Shown here one piece after another: positions 17,891 to 26,752 of a stretch of DNA of 64,000 nucleotides. Numbering within the stretch: the first letter of the stretch is position 1; each line of letters starts with the position of its first letter. Position numbers and translations under genes: made by a program. Under the pieces are notes generated by a model that saw nothing but the letters and a program-made list of their open reading frames with translations, was not told where the DNA came from and ran no database searches. The DNA lies in contig NZ_NOIS01000001.1 in NCBI RefSeq assembly GCF_004137765.1, positions 186,001 through 250,000 on the forward strand. Direction: 5' to 3'. Origin of the DNA: Rothia uropygialis (lineage in GTDB: Bacteria > Actinomycetota > Actinomycetes > Actinomycetales > Micrococcaceae).

Positions 17891-18985
17891 ATGGGCGCGA
17901 TAAAACTGCATTGGTTCTTGCCGACGAGCTCCGACTCCCGGGGTGTTGTCGGCGGCGGCCACGGTGCGGAAGTGAAGGGTACGGCTGCGATCCGTCCCCC
18001 TTCCCTGCGCTACCTGACCCAAGTGGCTCAAGCCGCCGAGTACAACGGATTCGAATCCGTCCTGACGCCAACGGGCTTGTGGTGCCAAGATTCATGGCTG
18101 ACCACGGCCGCAATTTCCCAGCACACCGAGACGCTGAAGTTCTTGGTCGCGTTCCGGCCGGGCGCCATCTCGCCGACCTTGGGCGCTCAGATGGCGGCCA
18201 CGTATCAGGACATCACCAATGGCCGCCTCAACATCAACATCGTGACAGGGGGCGAATCGGCCGAGCAGAAAGCCTTTGGCGACTTCAACGACAAAGAAGG
18301 CCGCTATGAGAGAACCGGCGAATTCCTGGATGTCGTCGGCCGATTGTGGGATCACGAAGACCCTTTCGACTACTCCGGTGAGCATGTCCACGTCGAACAA
18401 GCTCGGTTGGCGTACCCGCCCGACCCGCGCCCGGAAATCTACTTCGGCGGTTCCTCTCCGGCGGCAGGGCGGGTTGCCGCGGCGCATTCGGACGTGTACC
18501 TCACCTGGGGGGAGCCGCCGCAGCAAGCGAAAGAGAAGATCGACTGGATCCGTGGATTGGCCGAGGAACAAGGTCGCACGGTTCGGTTCGGTATAAGACT
18601 GCACACGATTTCGAGGGATACCTCGGCGGAGGCCTGGGCCGTGGCAGAGAAGATGCTGGCCAATATCGACCCCGCACTGATCCGAAAGCAGCAGGAGGCC
18701 CTGCGAAAATCCGAGTCGGAGGGCCAGCGCCGGATGCTTGATCTGCACGGAGGTTCCTCCTCCGAATTGGAGATCCACCCCGGGCTGTGGGCCGGTGTCG
18801 GCCTGGTCCGCGGCGGCGCCGGGACGGCACTGGTGGGATCCCACCGTGAGGTGGCCGATCTGATCAAGGAATACGTATCGGTCGGATTCGACGAGTTCGT
18901 GCTCTCCGGGTATCCGTGCCTAGAGGAAGCATTCTGGTTCGGTGAAGGGGTTCGGCCCCTCCTCGAGTCGGACGGGCTCATCTAG
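17891..18985 (+). CDS. ssuD: FMNH2-dependent alkanesulfonate monooxygenase
   Basis: 364 residues from an ATG at 17891, with AAGGA 6 nt upstream; the frame is open to 17780 but those codons lack family resemblance. It is a bacterial-luciferase-like (LLM) enzyme: IKLHWFLPTSSD at strand 1, EYNGFESVLTPTGLWCQDSW (with the active-site-region Cys), FLVAFRPG, TNGRLNINIVTGGE, EIYFGGSSPAAGRVAA, and FVLSGYPCLEEA at the C-terminus. SsuD releases sulfite from alkanesulfonates for sulfur assimilation. Dimethylsulfone monooxygenase (SfnG) is a close relative and an alternative. No FMN reductase gene (ssuE) is seen nearby. Confidence 0.88.
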   Translation: MGAIKLHWFLPTSSDSRGVVGGGHGAEVKGTAAIRPPSLRYLTQVAQAAEYNGFESVLTPTGLWCQDSWLTTAAISQHTETLKFLVAFRPGAISPTLGAQMAATYQDITNGRLNINIVTGGESAEQKAFGDFNDKEGRYERTGEFLDVVGRLWDHEDPFDYSGEHVHVEQARLAYPPDPRPEIYFGGSSPAAGRVAAAHSDVYLTWGEPPQQAKEKIDWIRGLAEEQGRTVRFGIRLHTISRDTSAEAWAVAEKMLANIDPALIRKQQEALRKSESEGQRRMLDLHGGSSSELEIHPGLWAGVGLVRGGAGTALVGSHREVADLIKEYVSVGFDEFVLSGYPCLEEAFWFGEGVRPLLESDGLI

Positions 18986-19064
18986 CCTTCGCAGGATGTA
19001 GCTGTATTAACCGCTCCAGCCGGGCCCGATAGCATGCGATGCCTACTCGTCGTTACCTATTCGC

Positions 19065-19070
19065 TATTGT
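19065..19070 (+). promoter_or_regulatory. -10 box of leaderless purD promoter
   Basis: TATTGT ends 6 nt before the purD ATG at 19077, and no Shine-Dalgarno is present between them. Confidence 0.5.
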
Positions 19071-19076
19071 TGCTCT

Positions 19077-20369
19077 ATGAAGGTTTTGGTGCTTGGCCCG
19101 GGTGGGCGTGAACACGCAATTATCGCTGCGCTGCTGCGCGACCCGGCAGTCACGGAAGTGCATTCGGCTCCCGGCAATGCGGGAATCGCCGCAGTTGTTC
19201 CGACCCATGCCATCGACGCCAACAGTCCCGAAGAGGCAACTGCGCTGGCAGAACGGTTGGATGCCGACCTGATCGTCGTAGGGCCTGAAGCCCCGTTGGT
19301 CGCCGGAGTCGCCGACGCCCTGCGTGAAGCCGGATTCCCGGTATTCGGTCCGAACGCCGACGCCGCCCAGCTGGAAGGCTCGAAAGCCTTCGCCAAAGAA
19401 ATTATGGCCGAGGCCAATGTTCCGACCGCCATGGCCCGGGTTGCTCACGACGCCGCGACCGTCAGGGATTGTCTTGATGCTTTTGGCGCGCCGTACGTTG
19501 TCAAAGACGACGGCCTTGCCGCTGGCAAAGGCGTGGTCGTCACCCAGGATCGTGATGAGGCTCTGGCTCACGCCCAATCCTGCTTCGACGCCGGCTCGTC
19601 GGTCGTCATCGAGGAATTCCTGGACGGCCCCGAAGTCTCGCTCTTCGTGATCTGCGATGGGCAGCGAACAGTCCCGCTCAGTCCGGCACAGGATTTCAAA
19701 CGAATCCACGATGACGATGAGGGCCCCAATACCGGAGGGATGGGGGCGTACACCCCGTTGCCGTGGCTTCCCGAAGACTTCACCGAAGAGGTCGTCCGGC
19801 GCGTCGCCCAGCCAACGGTTGACGTGATGGCGGACCGAGGAACTCCCTTCGTGGGCGTGCTGTACTGCGGATTGGCCCTGACAAGGCGTGGGATCCGAGT
19901 CATCGAGTTCAATGCTCGCTTCGGGGATCCGGAGACCCAAGCGGTGCTGGCCCGTCTCAAGACGCCCTTGGGGCAACTGCTTCTCGCCGCGGCCCAAGGC
20001 GAACTCGACGGGCGGGAATCCCTCCGGTGGGACCTTCGCACCGCGGTAGACGTGGTCATGGCGGCCGAGAATTACCCGGGTACTCCGCGTAAGGGCGACG
20101 AAATCTCCGGACTCGAGGAGGCGGAAGCCTTGGAGGGCGTTTCGGTCATGCATGCGGGAACCCGGCGCGAGCGGTCGCTGAGCGGGACCACGTCCGTGGT
20201 GACTTCGGGGGGACGAGTGCTCGCCGTGGTTGCTTTGGGGGAGGACCTCGACGACGCCCGAAGCAGAGCCTACAAGGGCGTCGAGAAGATCGATTGGAAA
20301 GGCGCGCAGTACCGTCGAGATATCGCGCAGAAAGCCGCGGCAGGCCAGATCCAAGTGCCTACCCTATAG
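19077..20369 (+). CDS. purD: phosphoribosylamine--glycine ligase
   Basis: 430 residues, the usual PurD length. It joins glycine to phosphoribosylamine, step two of purine synthesis. Seen: MKVLVLGPGGREHAI (N domain), PEAPLVAGVADALREAGFPVFGP, ATP-grasp residues in YVVKDDGLAAGKGVVV, VVIEEFLDGPEVSLFVICDG, DDEGPNTGGMGAYTPLP, and GVLYCGLALT...VIEFNARFGDPETQ with the metal ligands. The ATG at 19077 is directly preceded by a -10-like hexamer rather than a ribosome site. purC follows 73 nt downstream. Confidence 0.97.
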   Translation: MKVLVLGPGGREHAIIAALLRDPAVTEVHSAPGNAGIAAVVPTHAIDANSPEEATALAERLDADLIVVGPEAPLVAGVADALREAGFPVFGPNADAAQLEGSKAFAKEIMAEANVPTAMARVAHDAATVRDCLDAFGAPYVVKDDGLAAGKGVVVTQDRDEALAHAQSCFDAGSSVVIEEFLDGPEVSLFVICDGQRTVPLSPAQDFKRIHDDDEGPNTGGMGAYTPLPWLPEDFTEEVVRRVAQPTVDVMADRGTPFVGVLYCGLALTRRGIRVIEFNARFGDPETQAVLARLKTPLGQLLLAAAQGELDGRESLRWDLRTAVDVVMAAENYPGTPRKGDEISGLEEAEALEGVSVMHAGTRRERSLSGTTSVVTSGGRVLAVVALGEDLDDARSRAYKGVEKIDWKGAQYRRDIAQKAAAGQIQVPTL

Positions 20370-20442
20370 ATTTCACTTCGCATCGGGCCTCGCGCGTGCG
20401 GCGTGGGGCTGATCATCAACCACACACCCAGGAGCGCAGCGC

Positions 20443-21366
20443 ATGTCCCCAGAGCCCACCACCATTCCGGGCTGGAAGCACATCTATTCTGGCAAGGTCA
20501 GGGACCTCTACGTCCCCGAGGAGGGCAATGACGTCATCGGATGTTCCTTCGCCGACAATGCCGAGGCCCGCGCCGGGTCCGTCATGGTCGTGGCCACGGA
20601 CCGGGTCAGCGCATATGATCACATCCTGGCTACTCCCATCCCTGACAAGGGAAAAATCCTGACCCAGCTCAGCCTCTGGTGGTTCGAGCAACTCGATCAG
20701 GTACCCAACCACGTGCTCTCGACCAACGTCCCGGACGAAGTGGCGGGCCGAGCAATGATCTGCAAGTCGCTGTCGATGTTCCCGGTCGAGTGCATCGCGC
20801 GCGGCTATCTGACGGGCTCGGGCCTCAAGGAATATCAGCGCACGGGCGCAATATGCGGAATCGAGTTGCCGGACGGCTTGGTCAACGGATCCCGCCTTGA
20901 GGAACCCATCTTCACGCCCACGGGCAAGGCAGAGGTTGGTGAGCACGACGAAGCCATCACATACGAAGAAATGACGGATGCCGTCGGCCGCGCGATGGGC
21001 GAGAGAATTCGGGAACTGACGCTCTACATCTACGGGACCGCAGAAAAAATAGCCCGTGAACGCGGAATCATTCTGGCGGATACCAAGGTTGAGTTCGGAC
21101 TGGACTCCTACCGCGGGGAAGTAACCTTGGGCGATGAGGTACTCACCCCGGATTCGTCACGGTTCTGGGATGGTGCACAATGGGGCCCGGGACGGCCGCA
21201 ACCCAGCTTCGACAAGCAATTCGTGCGGGACTGGTTGTCCTCCGAAGCTTCTGGATGGGACGGCTCGTCGACGCCGCCCGAGTTGCCCGCGGAAATCGTT
21301 GACAAGACCCGCGCACGTTATGTCGAGGCCTATGAAAAATTGACCGGCTTCGAATTCTCTGCATAA
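20443..21366 (+). CDS. purC: phosphoribosylaminoimidazole-succinocarboxamide synthase
   Basis: 307 residues from an ATG at 20443 with AGGAG 8 nt upstream. PurC condenses CAIR with aspartate. Motifs: YSGKVRDLY near the N-terminus, VVATDRVSAYDHIL, SLWWFEQL, ECIARGYLTGSGLKEY, EEPIFTPTGKAEVGEHDEAI and ILADTKVEFGLD. This is the longer, actinobacterial/yeast-like class. Its last 37 bp overlap, on the opposite strand, the end of the lldR-like gene. Confidence 0.97.
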   Translation: MSPEPTTIPGWKHIYSGKVRDLYVPEEGNDVIGCSFADNAEARAGSVMVVATDRVSAYDHILATPIPDKGKILTQLSLWWFEQLDQVPNHVLSTNVPDEVAGRAMICKSLSMFPVECIARGYLTGSGLKEYQRTGAICGIELPDGLVNGSRLEEPIFTPTGKAEVGEHDEAITYEEMTDAVGRAMGERIRELTLYIYGTAEKIARERGIILADTKVEFGLDSYRGEVTLGDEVLTPDSSRFWDGAQWGPGRPQPSFDKQFVRDWLSSEASGWDGSSTPPELPAEIVDKTRARYVEAYEKLTGFEFSA

Positions 21367-22070
21367 GCGACGCCATAAAACCATTGGATGTGTTCGCGAA
21401 CGCGTTCGGCAGCCGTTTCGGGCCGGCGTTCGCGAACCGCGGCAAGGATGGCTCGATGCTGTTCCTGGAGACGGCGTCGAACTTGGGGCCAGTCTCCCAG
21501 ACGAGGAACTCCCTCTCGGACGTAACCGACGGTTGCTTGCCGTAGGGAATCCAAGATCGTGGTGACCACGACGTTGCCTCCGAGGCTCGAAATGAGCAAA
21601 TGGAATTGCGCATCCAACTCGTGGAATCGGGCATCCGGCAATAGGGGGTCGTCCATCTCGTCGAGATAGCGGTTTGCTTTGGTCAGCACCACTTTGTCCT
21701 GCGTGTTCGACCAGCGGGTCGCTGCCTCCGCCGCGGCTTGGGACTCCAATTGCTCGCGGGTCGACACCACGTCCCGCACGGGCAGGAAGTTGGACGCCAA
21801 GTGCATGCGAAGGCCCCAGCCAAGGGCGGCAGAAGGTTCGGAGACGACTACCGCTCCTGCGCTGGGGCCAGAGCCGACGCCTGAGCGGACGAGGCCCATT
21901 GCGTCCAAGACTCGAATAGCTTCTCTGACAGAAGCTCTAGAAATGCTGAACTCTTCCGCGAGAGTGCGTTCCGAAGGGAGCCGGTCGCCCACGGAAAGCT
22001 CGCCGTTGCGCAACCGGTCCTCGATATTCTGTAGCACAATGCTGTAGATCTTGTTCTCCACAGAACACAA
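21330..22070 (-). CDS. lldR: GntR-family (FadR/FCD) regulator, LldR-like
   Basis: 246 residues from a TTG at 22070 (GTG at 22061 is an alternative). The winged helix-turn-helix covers residues 8-75: VGDRLPSERTLAEEFSISRASVREAIRVLDAMG. The FCD ligand domain follows, with metal-binding-type residues in RFHELDAQFHLLIS and EQHRAILAAV...EHIQWF. Position directly next to lldP and lutABC argues for an L-lactate-responsive repressor, as LldR in Corynebacterium glutamicum. Its 3' end overlaps the end of convergent purC by 37 bp. Confidence 0.85.
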   Translation of the reverse strand: MCSVENKIYSIVLQNIEDRLRNGELSVGDRLPSERTLAEEFSISRASVREAIRVLDAMGLVRSGVGSGPSAGAVVVSEPSAALGWGLRMHLASNFLPVRDVVSTREQLESQAAAEAATRWSNTQDKVVLTKANRYLDEMDDPLLPDARFHELDAQFHLLISSLGGNVVVTTILDSLRQATVGYVREGVPRLGDWPQVRRRLQEQHRAILAAVRERRPETAAERVREHIQWFYGVAYAENSKPVNFS

Positions 22071-22097
22071 CCCTAGCTTCGGATTACTACTTGGTGT

Positions 22098-23762
22098 TTA
22101 AGGGAGCATCCAGGACAAGACGTTCGACTGCAAGAACACGAGGGTGCAGATGATCAGGAGCATGGCAAGGGACCATGGCACAACCTTTTTGAAGATTTCC
22201 GATTCCTTGCCCTCCATTTCAACGGCGGTGGCCGCGATGGCGAGGGACTGGGGAGAGATCATCTTGCCTACGACACCACCGCTGGTGTTGGCCGCGAGCA
22301 TCAGGTTCGGGTCGAGACCAGCGTTGGAGGCCGCGGTGTGCTGCAGGTTCGAGAACAGCGCATTGGCAGAGGTGTCTGATCCAGTTACTGCGGTTCCCAG
22401 CCAGCCGAGCGTTGGCGCGAGGAAGGCAAAGATCCCGCCCAACGAAGCCAGATATGTTCCGATGGACACGGTCTGTCCTGAGAAATTCATGACGTACGCG
22501 AGGGCCAGGACCGAGACGATCGTCAGAGCCGACCACCGCATGCGGTAGAAGCAGTGCCAGAGCTGGGCTATCGCATGGCCGAAGCCCAGTTTGTAACGGC
22601 CCTTCTCGTTGAATACGCCGTAGAGCACCGTCACGATCAAACCCGCTATGAGCAGCATGGTTCCCGGGTTGGACAGCCACTGGAAGCTGTAGGTGGTTCC
22701 GGAAATCGGTTTGCCGGACGCGTTGACGATGTTTCCGGACGTGACGGGCCATGGGATCCGGATGTCCGTCTTCGCCAGTGCTGCGGGAATGCTCACTCCC
22801 GCCTTCCACAACTTGCCGATCGCGAAGACTCCGACGACTACCAGATAGGGCAACAACGCCATCCAAATACGCACCGGCTGGAGCTTCTCGGAGGCCGGCG
22901 GGGCCTTGATGCCGAAGCGTTCGCGGAAAGCCTCCGTGCCGCGCGGCTTCCAGACCTTGAGGAACAACACGGCGACCCCGAGGGACACCAGGCAAGCCAC
23001 GATGTCAGTCAGCTCATACGAGAAGTGCGTCGCCGACCACCACTGTGCGATGCCGAAGGAGAGCCCGATGACCAGGGCCGCAGGCCAGGCCTCGCGAACC
23101 CCTCGGAATCCGTCGAGGAGCCAGAGCAGGATGAAGGGAACGAGCGCTGCGACGAATGGGGCCTGATGGCCGACGATGGCGCCGATATGTGCAGGGTTCT
23201 CACCGGTCAGGGTTCCGGCGGTGGTGATCGGAATGGCCAGAGCACCGAAAGCCACCGGCGCGGTATTGGCAACCAGGACGGTGACCGCTGCTCGCAGCGG
23301 TTTGACGCCCAGGGCAAGAATCATGGTCGCGGTGATCGCGACCGGGGCCCCGAAGCCGGCGAGGGCCTCGAGGAGCCCACCGAAACAGAAGGCGATCAGT
23401 ATTGCCTGGATGCGAATGTCTCCGCCGCCGATGCGGTCGAAGGTCAGACGAAGATCTTCGAAACGTCCGGACTCGACCGTGACCTGGTAGAACCACAGCG
23501 CCGTAACGATGATCCAGACGATAGGGAACGCGCCGTAAGCGAGTCCCTGGGTCCCGGACATCAAGGTCAGTCCCAACGGCATGTTGAAGCCGATGACCGC
23601 GACGATGATGGATACGAGAAGGGCCGTGAGTGCAGAGATATGTGCGCTGGCTTTGACCCCGAGCAGCATGATGAAAAAGGCCAGGAGCGGAAGTATCGCG
23701 ACGAGTGCCGAGAGCCCTATTGAACCGCCGACGGCGTTGGTCGTGGCTGTGAATGTGTCCAC
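22098..23762 (-). CDS. lldP: L-lactate permease
   Basis: 554 residues from a GTG at 23762 with AAGGAG 5 nt upstream. It is a LctP-family transporter with about 13-14 hydrophobic segments. Family motifs: GLAYGAFPIVWIIVTALWFYQVTVESG, GGLLEALAGFGAPVAITATMIL, GWLGTAVTGSDTSANALFSNLQ, and SPQSLAIAATAVEMEGKES near the C-terminus. It imports lactate (and glycolate) with protons. The gene lies 28 nt downstream of the point where the lldR gene begins, same strand, and is divergent from lutABC, so one operator region can control all. Confidence 0.95.
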   Translation of the reverse strand: MDTFTATTNAVGGSIGLSALVAILPLLAFFIMLLGVKASAHISALTALLVSIIVAVIGFNMPLGLTLMSGTQGLAYGAFPIVWIIVTALWFYQVTVESGRFEDLRLTFDRIGGGDIRIQAILIAFCFGGLLEALAGFGAPVAITATMILALGVKPLRAAVTVLVANTAPVAFGALAIPITTAGTLTGENPAHIGAIVGHQAPFVAALVPFILLWLLDGFRGVREAWPAALVIGLSFGIAQWWSATHFSYELTDIVACLVSLGVAVLFLKVWKPRGTEAFRERFGIKAPPASEKLQPVRIWMALLPYLVVVGVFAIGKLWKAGVSIPAALAKTDIRIPWPVTSGNIVNASGKPISGTTYSFQWLSNPGTMLLIAGLIVTVLYGVFNEKGRYKLGFGHAIAQLWHCFYRMRWSALTIVSVLALAYVMNFSGQTVSIGTYLASLGGIFAFLAPTLGWLGTAVTGSDTSANALFSNLQHTAASNAGLDPNLMLAANTSGGVVGKMISPQSLAIAATAVEMEGKESEIFKKVVPWSLAMLLIICTLVFLQSNVLSWMLP

Positions 23763-24183
23763 GCGGTCTCCTTGGAGTGGGTTGACGCACGCGTTTCGAC
23801 GAGCATCAACGCTGATGCAGTGAGTGAATTAAGCCACTAATGCTAAGGATCTCATAGGGAGATGTGTCCCGCATTACTCTGTGGTCAGACCGACACCATA
23901 CCGATGTTCGTGAAGAAATCAAAACCGGAGCCAACGCGGGCGGGGTGCGGCGCGAGCGCCGTGGCCGTGTAATAGGTCTTTAGGAGATAAAAACCTTTTC
24001 TAATTCGCTCGTGTTTCCTGAAATGACGCGCAAGTTAAGGTTTCCGGGGTCCGATTCGAGCAACTTAGGCGCTCCTTATTGGAGGTCGTTAATAAATTGT
24101 CACTAAGGTGGGGGATGTCTGGCGGACCTCCTCCTGGTCCCATTTTGAGGAGGATGGCCCGCACTTATTGGAATGGAGACGCC
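23763..24183. other. 421-bp divergent control region, lldP / lutABC
   Basis: No gene is supported here. The region holds the promoters of lldP (leftward) and lutA (rightward), an AT-rich stretch around 23975-24010, and one LldR-type site at 23882. Ribosome sites: AAGGAG before lldP and GGAG before lutA. Confidence 0.7.
23882..23892. promoter_or_regulatory. candidate LldR operator
   Basis: TGGTCAGACCG fits the TNGTNNNACNA consensus of LldR/FadR-type sites at every fixed position except the last, and contains the palindrome GGTC-A-GACC. It lies 120 bp upstream of the lldP start, in the region shared with lutABC. Confidence 0.5.
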
Positions 24184-24987
24184 ATGCGGATCGCACTTTT
24201 CTCAACGTGCATCGTCGACGCGATGTACCCGCGGGTCGCCCAGGCGACCGTGGACATCCTGGAACGACTCGGCCACGACGTGATTTTCCCTCCGGGCCAG
24301 ACGTGTTGTTCCCAAATGCACGTCAACAGCGGCTACTTCGACGACGCATACCCCATCGTCAAGAACCACGTCGAGTCGTTCTCGGACTGGGACTACGACG
24401 TCGCCGTCGCGCCCTCGGCCTCATGCGTCGTTTCCCTGGGCCACCAGCAACCGATGATTGCTCGGCACGCCGGTGACGAGGGAACGGCCATTGCGGCCGA
24501 AGAGGTTGCAGGTAAGACCTTCGAACTGTCGAAGCTGCTGATCGACGTCTTGGGGATCACGAATGCCTCGGAGCAACTCGGTTCCTACTTCCCGCACAAA
24601 GTCACGTTCCATTCGAGCTGCCATGGCATGCGGATCATGAAGTTGGGCACGCGCCAATCGGACCTGGTGCGTACCGTGGAGGGTCTGGAATTCGCTGAGC
24701 TCCCCGACATCGACCAATGCTGCGGTTTCGGCGGTACGTTCTCCTTCAAGAACGCTGATACGTCCGGGGCGATGGCCGCTGACAAGGTCAAGAACATCGA
24801 ATCTACGGGTGCCGAGTTGTGCGCGGGCGGCGACGTCTCCTGCCTCATGAATATCGATGGAGCCCTCTCGCGCAAGGGATCCGACGTCACGACCCTCCAC
24901 TTCGCCGAGATCCTCGCCAGCACCAAAGAAAACCCGCTCGAAGTCTCCGGACCGGTGGCGATGACCACCACTACAGGAGGAAAATAG
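24184..24987 (+). CDS. lutA: lactate utilisation protein A, (Fe-S)-binding subunit
   Basis: 267 residues from an ATG at 24184 with GGAGAC 5 nt upstream. Two cysteine-rich CCG-type domains are present: CIVDAMYP with QTCCSQMH in the N half, and SSCHGMR with QCCGFGGTFSFK in the C half. LutA with LutB and LutC forms the iron-sulfur L-lactate oxidation system first defined in Bacillus subtilis. Gap of 2 nt to lutB shows co-translation. Confidence 0.95.
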   Translation: MRIALFSTCIVDAMYPRVAQATVDILERLGHDVIFPPGQTCCSQMHVNSGYFDDAYPIVKNHVESFSDWDYDVAVAPSASCVVSLGHQQPMIARHAGDEGTAIAAEEVAGKTFELSKLLIDVLGITNASEQLGSYFPHKVTFHSSCHGMRIMKLGTRQSDLVRTVEGLEFAELPDIDQCCGFGGTFSFKNADTSGAMAADKVKNIESTGAELCAGGDVSCLMNIDGALSRKGSDVTTLHFAEILASTKENPLEVSGPVAMTTTTGGK

Positions 24988-24989
24988 CC

Positions 24990-26750
24990 ATGACCGTTAC
25001 ACAGCTGGGCATGCCCAAGGTCTTCCACGGAACCGGCAATATCGTTGCCGAAGAATCCTTCACGTCCTTCGCCGGCCGGGAGCTCAAGAACGAGCAATTG
25101 CGCGCCAACCTCGGATTCGCGACGCATACGATTCGCGAGAAGCGCGCCAACGTCGTCGGGGAACTTCCCGACTGGGAAGATCTGCGGACCGCCGGATCCG
25201 AGATCAAACAAGACGTCATGGCTCGCCTCCCCGAGCTCCTCGAGGAGTTCGAGAAGAATTTCACCGAGCGCGGCGGACACGTTCACTGGGCACGGGACGC
25301 CGACGAGGCGAATCAGATTGCTCTCGACATCATCCGGGAACAAGAAGTCGAAGAAGTCATCAAGATCAAGTCGATGGCGACCCAGGAAACCGGCCTCAAC
25401 GAGTTCCTCGAGGAACAAGGCATCTCCGCGGTCGAGACTGACTTGGCCGAGGAAATCGTGCAAATGGGCGAGGACAAGCCATCGCACATCCTGGTTCCCG
25501 CAATTCACCGCAACCGCTCGGAGATCCGCGACATCTTCCTGAAGAAGATGCCGGGCATCAATCCAGGTATTTCGGACAACCCCGCGGAGTTGGCCGAGGC
25601 ATCCCGTCACCACCTGCGCGAGAAATTCTTCCGTAACAAGGTCGCGATATCGGGCGCCAACTTTGGCGTTGCTGATTCCGGCACGCTGACCATCGTCGAG
25701 TCCGAAGGCAATGGCCGTATGTGCCTCACTCTGCCGGACACGCTCATTTCATTCATGGGCATCGAGAAGCTGGTCCCGACTTTCCAGGATCTGGAAGTCT
25801 TCCTGCAGCTGCTGCCCCGTTCCTCGACGGGCGAGCGCATGAACCCCTATACCTCGATGTGGTCCGGTGTGACACCCGGGGATGGGCCCCAGAATCTTCA
25901 CGTGATCCTCATGGACAACGGCCGCACGGCGGCCCTGGCCGATGAGATGGGGCGCCAAGCGCTCCACTGCATCCGGTGTTCGGCGTGCATGAACGTTTGC
26001 CCCGTCTACGAGCGGGCCGGCGGACATGCCTACGGGTCGGTTTACCCGGGCCCGATCGGCGCTATCCTTTCGCCGTTGCTGACCGGAGTCGAAGCAGAAG
26101 AGAACAACTCGTTGCCTTACGCATCGTCGTTGTGCGGTGCTTGCTACGAGGCATGCCCGGTCAAGATCAACATCCCTGATGTGCTGGTTCACCTGCGCGG
26201 CAAAGACGTGGATGCCAAACACGGCAAGGGCGACGAAGGCACGAAGCGGCAGGCACCCGACCAAATGGACGCGATTATGGCCGGTGCCAAGGCGATGTTC
26301 TCCAACTCCAAACTCCTCGGTCTTGCGGAACGCGGCTTGCCGGCGGGGCGTCTCGCGGCGGGACGTGATCACAAGATCAACTGGCTCCCTGGCCTCGTCG
26401 GCGGCTGGACGAAATACCGTGACATTCCGCAGCCGCCCAAGCAGGCCTTCCGCCACTGGTGGAAGAAGAACAAGAAGAACGGTTCGAAGCAGCGTGCGGG
26501 ATCCGAGAAAGTTGATATCGACGCTCTGATGGCGAAGAATGCCGGACTCGCAGAGCAGCTGCACGATCAGTATGCCACTGTGGCTCAGGACCAACGCGAA
26601 GGGGCCGAGAAGCAAGCCCACGAGCTCAAGAAGGAGCAGCGGCGGGATCCCGAGATCGCCCGGCGGGAGAATGAGTTGCTCAAGGACGCTGAACCGGACT
26701 CGGCAAATAAGCCGGGCAAGGCCCAAGGCTCGCAGGAAGGGCGCGACTGA
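24990..26750 (+). CDS. lutB: lactate utilisation protein B, LUD domain plus Fe-S clusters
   Basis: 586 residues from an ATG at 24990 with AGGAGG upstream; the open frame before it is out-of-frame lutA. The LUD domain (about 60-300) is followed by two ferredoxin-type cluster motifs, CIRCSACMNVCPVYE and CGACYEACPVKI, then the DVLVHLR segment. The protein is about 100 residues longer than B. subtilis LutB: the tail after residue 490 is highly charged (Lys, Glu, Gln, Arg) with coiled-coil character. It transfers electrons from lactate with LutA and LutC. Confidence 0.95.
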   Translation: MTVTQLGMPKVFHGTGNIVAEESFTSFAGRELKNEQLRANLGFATHTIREKRANVVGELPDWEDLRTAGSEIKQDVMARLPELLEEFEKNFTERGGHVHWARDADEANQIALDIIREQEVEEVIKIKSMATQETGLNEFLEEQGISAVETDLAEEIVQMGEDKPSHILVPAIHRNRSEIRDIFLKKMPGINPGISDNPAELAEASRHHLREKFFRNKVAISGANFGVADSGTLTIVESEGNGRMCLTLPDTLISFMGIEKLVPTFQDLEVFLQLLPRSSTGERMNPYTSMWSGVTPGDGPQNLHVILMDNGRTAALADEMGRQALHCIRCSACMNVCPVYERAGGHAYGSVYPGPIGAILSPLLTGVEAEENNSLPYASSLCGACYEACPVKINIPDVLVHLRGKDVDAKHGKGDEGTKRQAPDQMDAIMAGAKAMFSNSKLLGLAERGLPAGRLAAGRDHKINWLPGLVGGWTKYRDIPQPPKQAFRHWWKKNKKNGSKQRAGSEKVDIDALMAKNAGLAEQLHDQYATVAQDQREGAEKQAHELKKEQRRDPEIARRENELLKDAEPDSANKPGKAQGSQEGRD

Positions 26751-26752
26751 CT

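Noticed and set aside
18045-18065. TTCGAATCC resembling a tRNA T-loop
   Set aside because: It lies inside ssuD and no acceptor or anticodon arms can be drawn around it.
22554-23723. 389-codon frame opposite lldP
   Set aside because: Same reverse-image composition as the previous case; lldP is certain.
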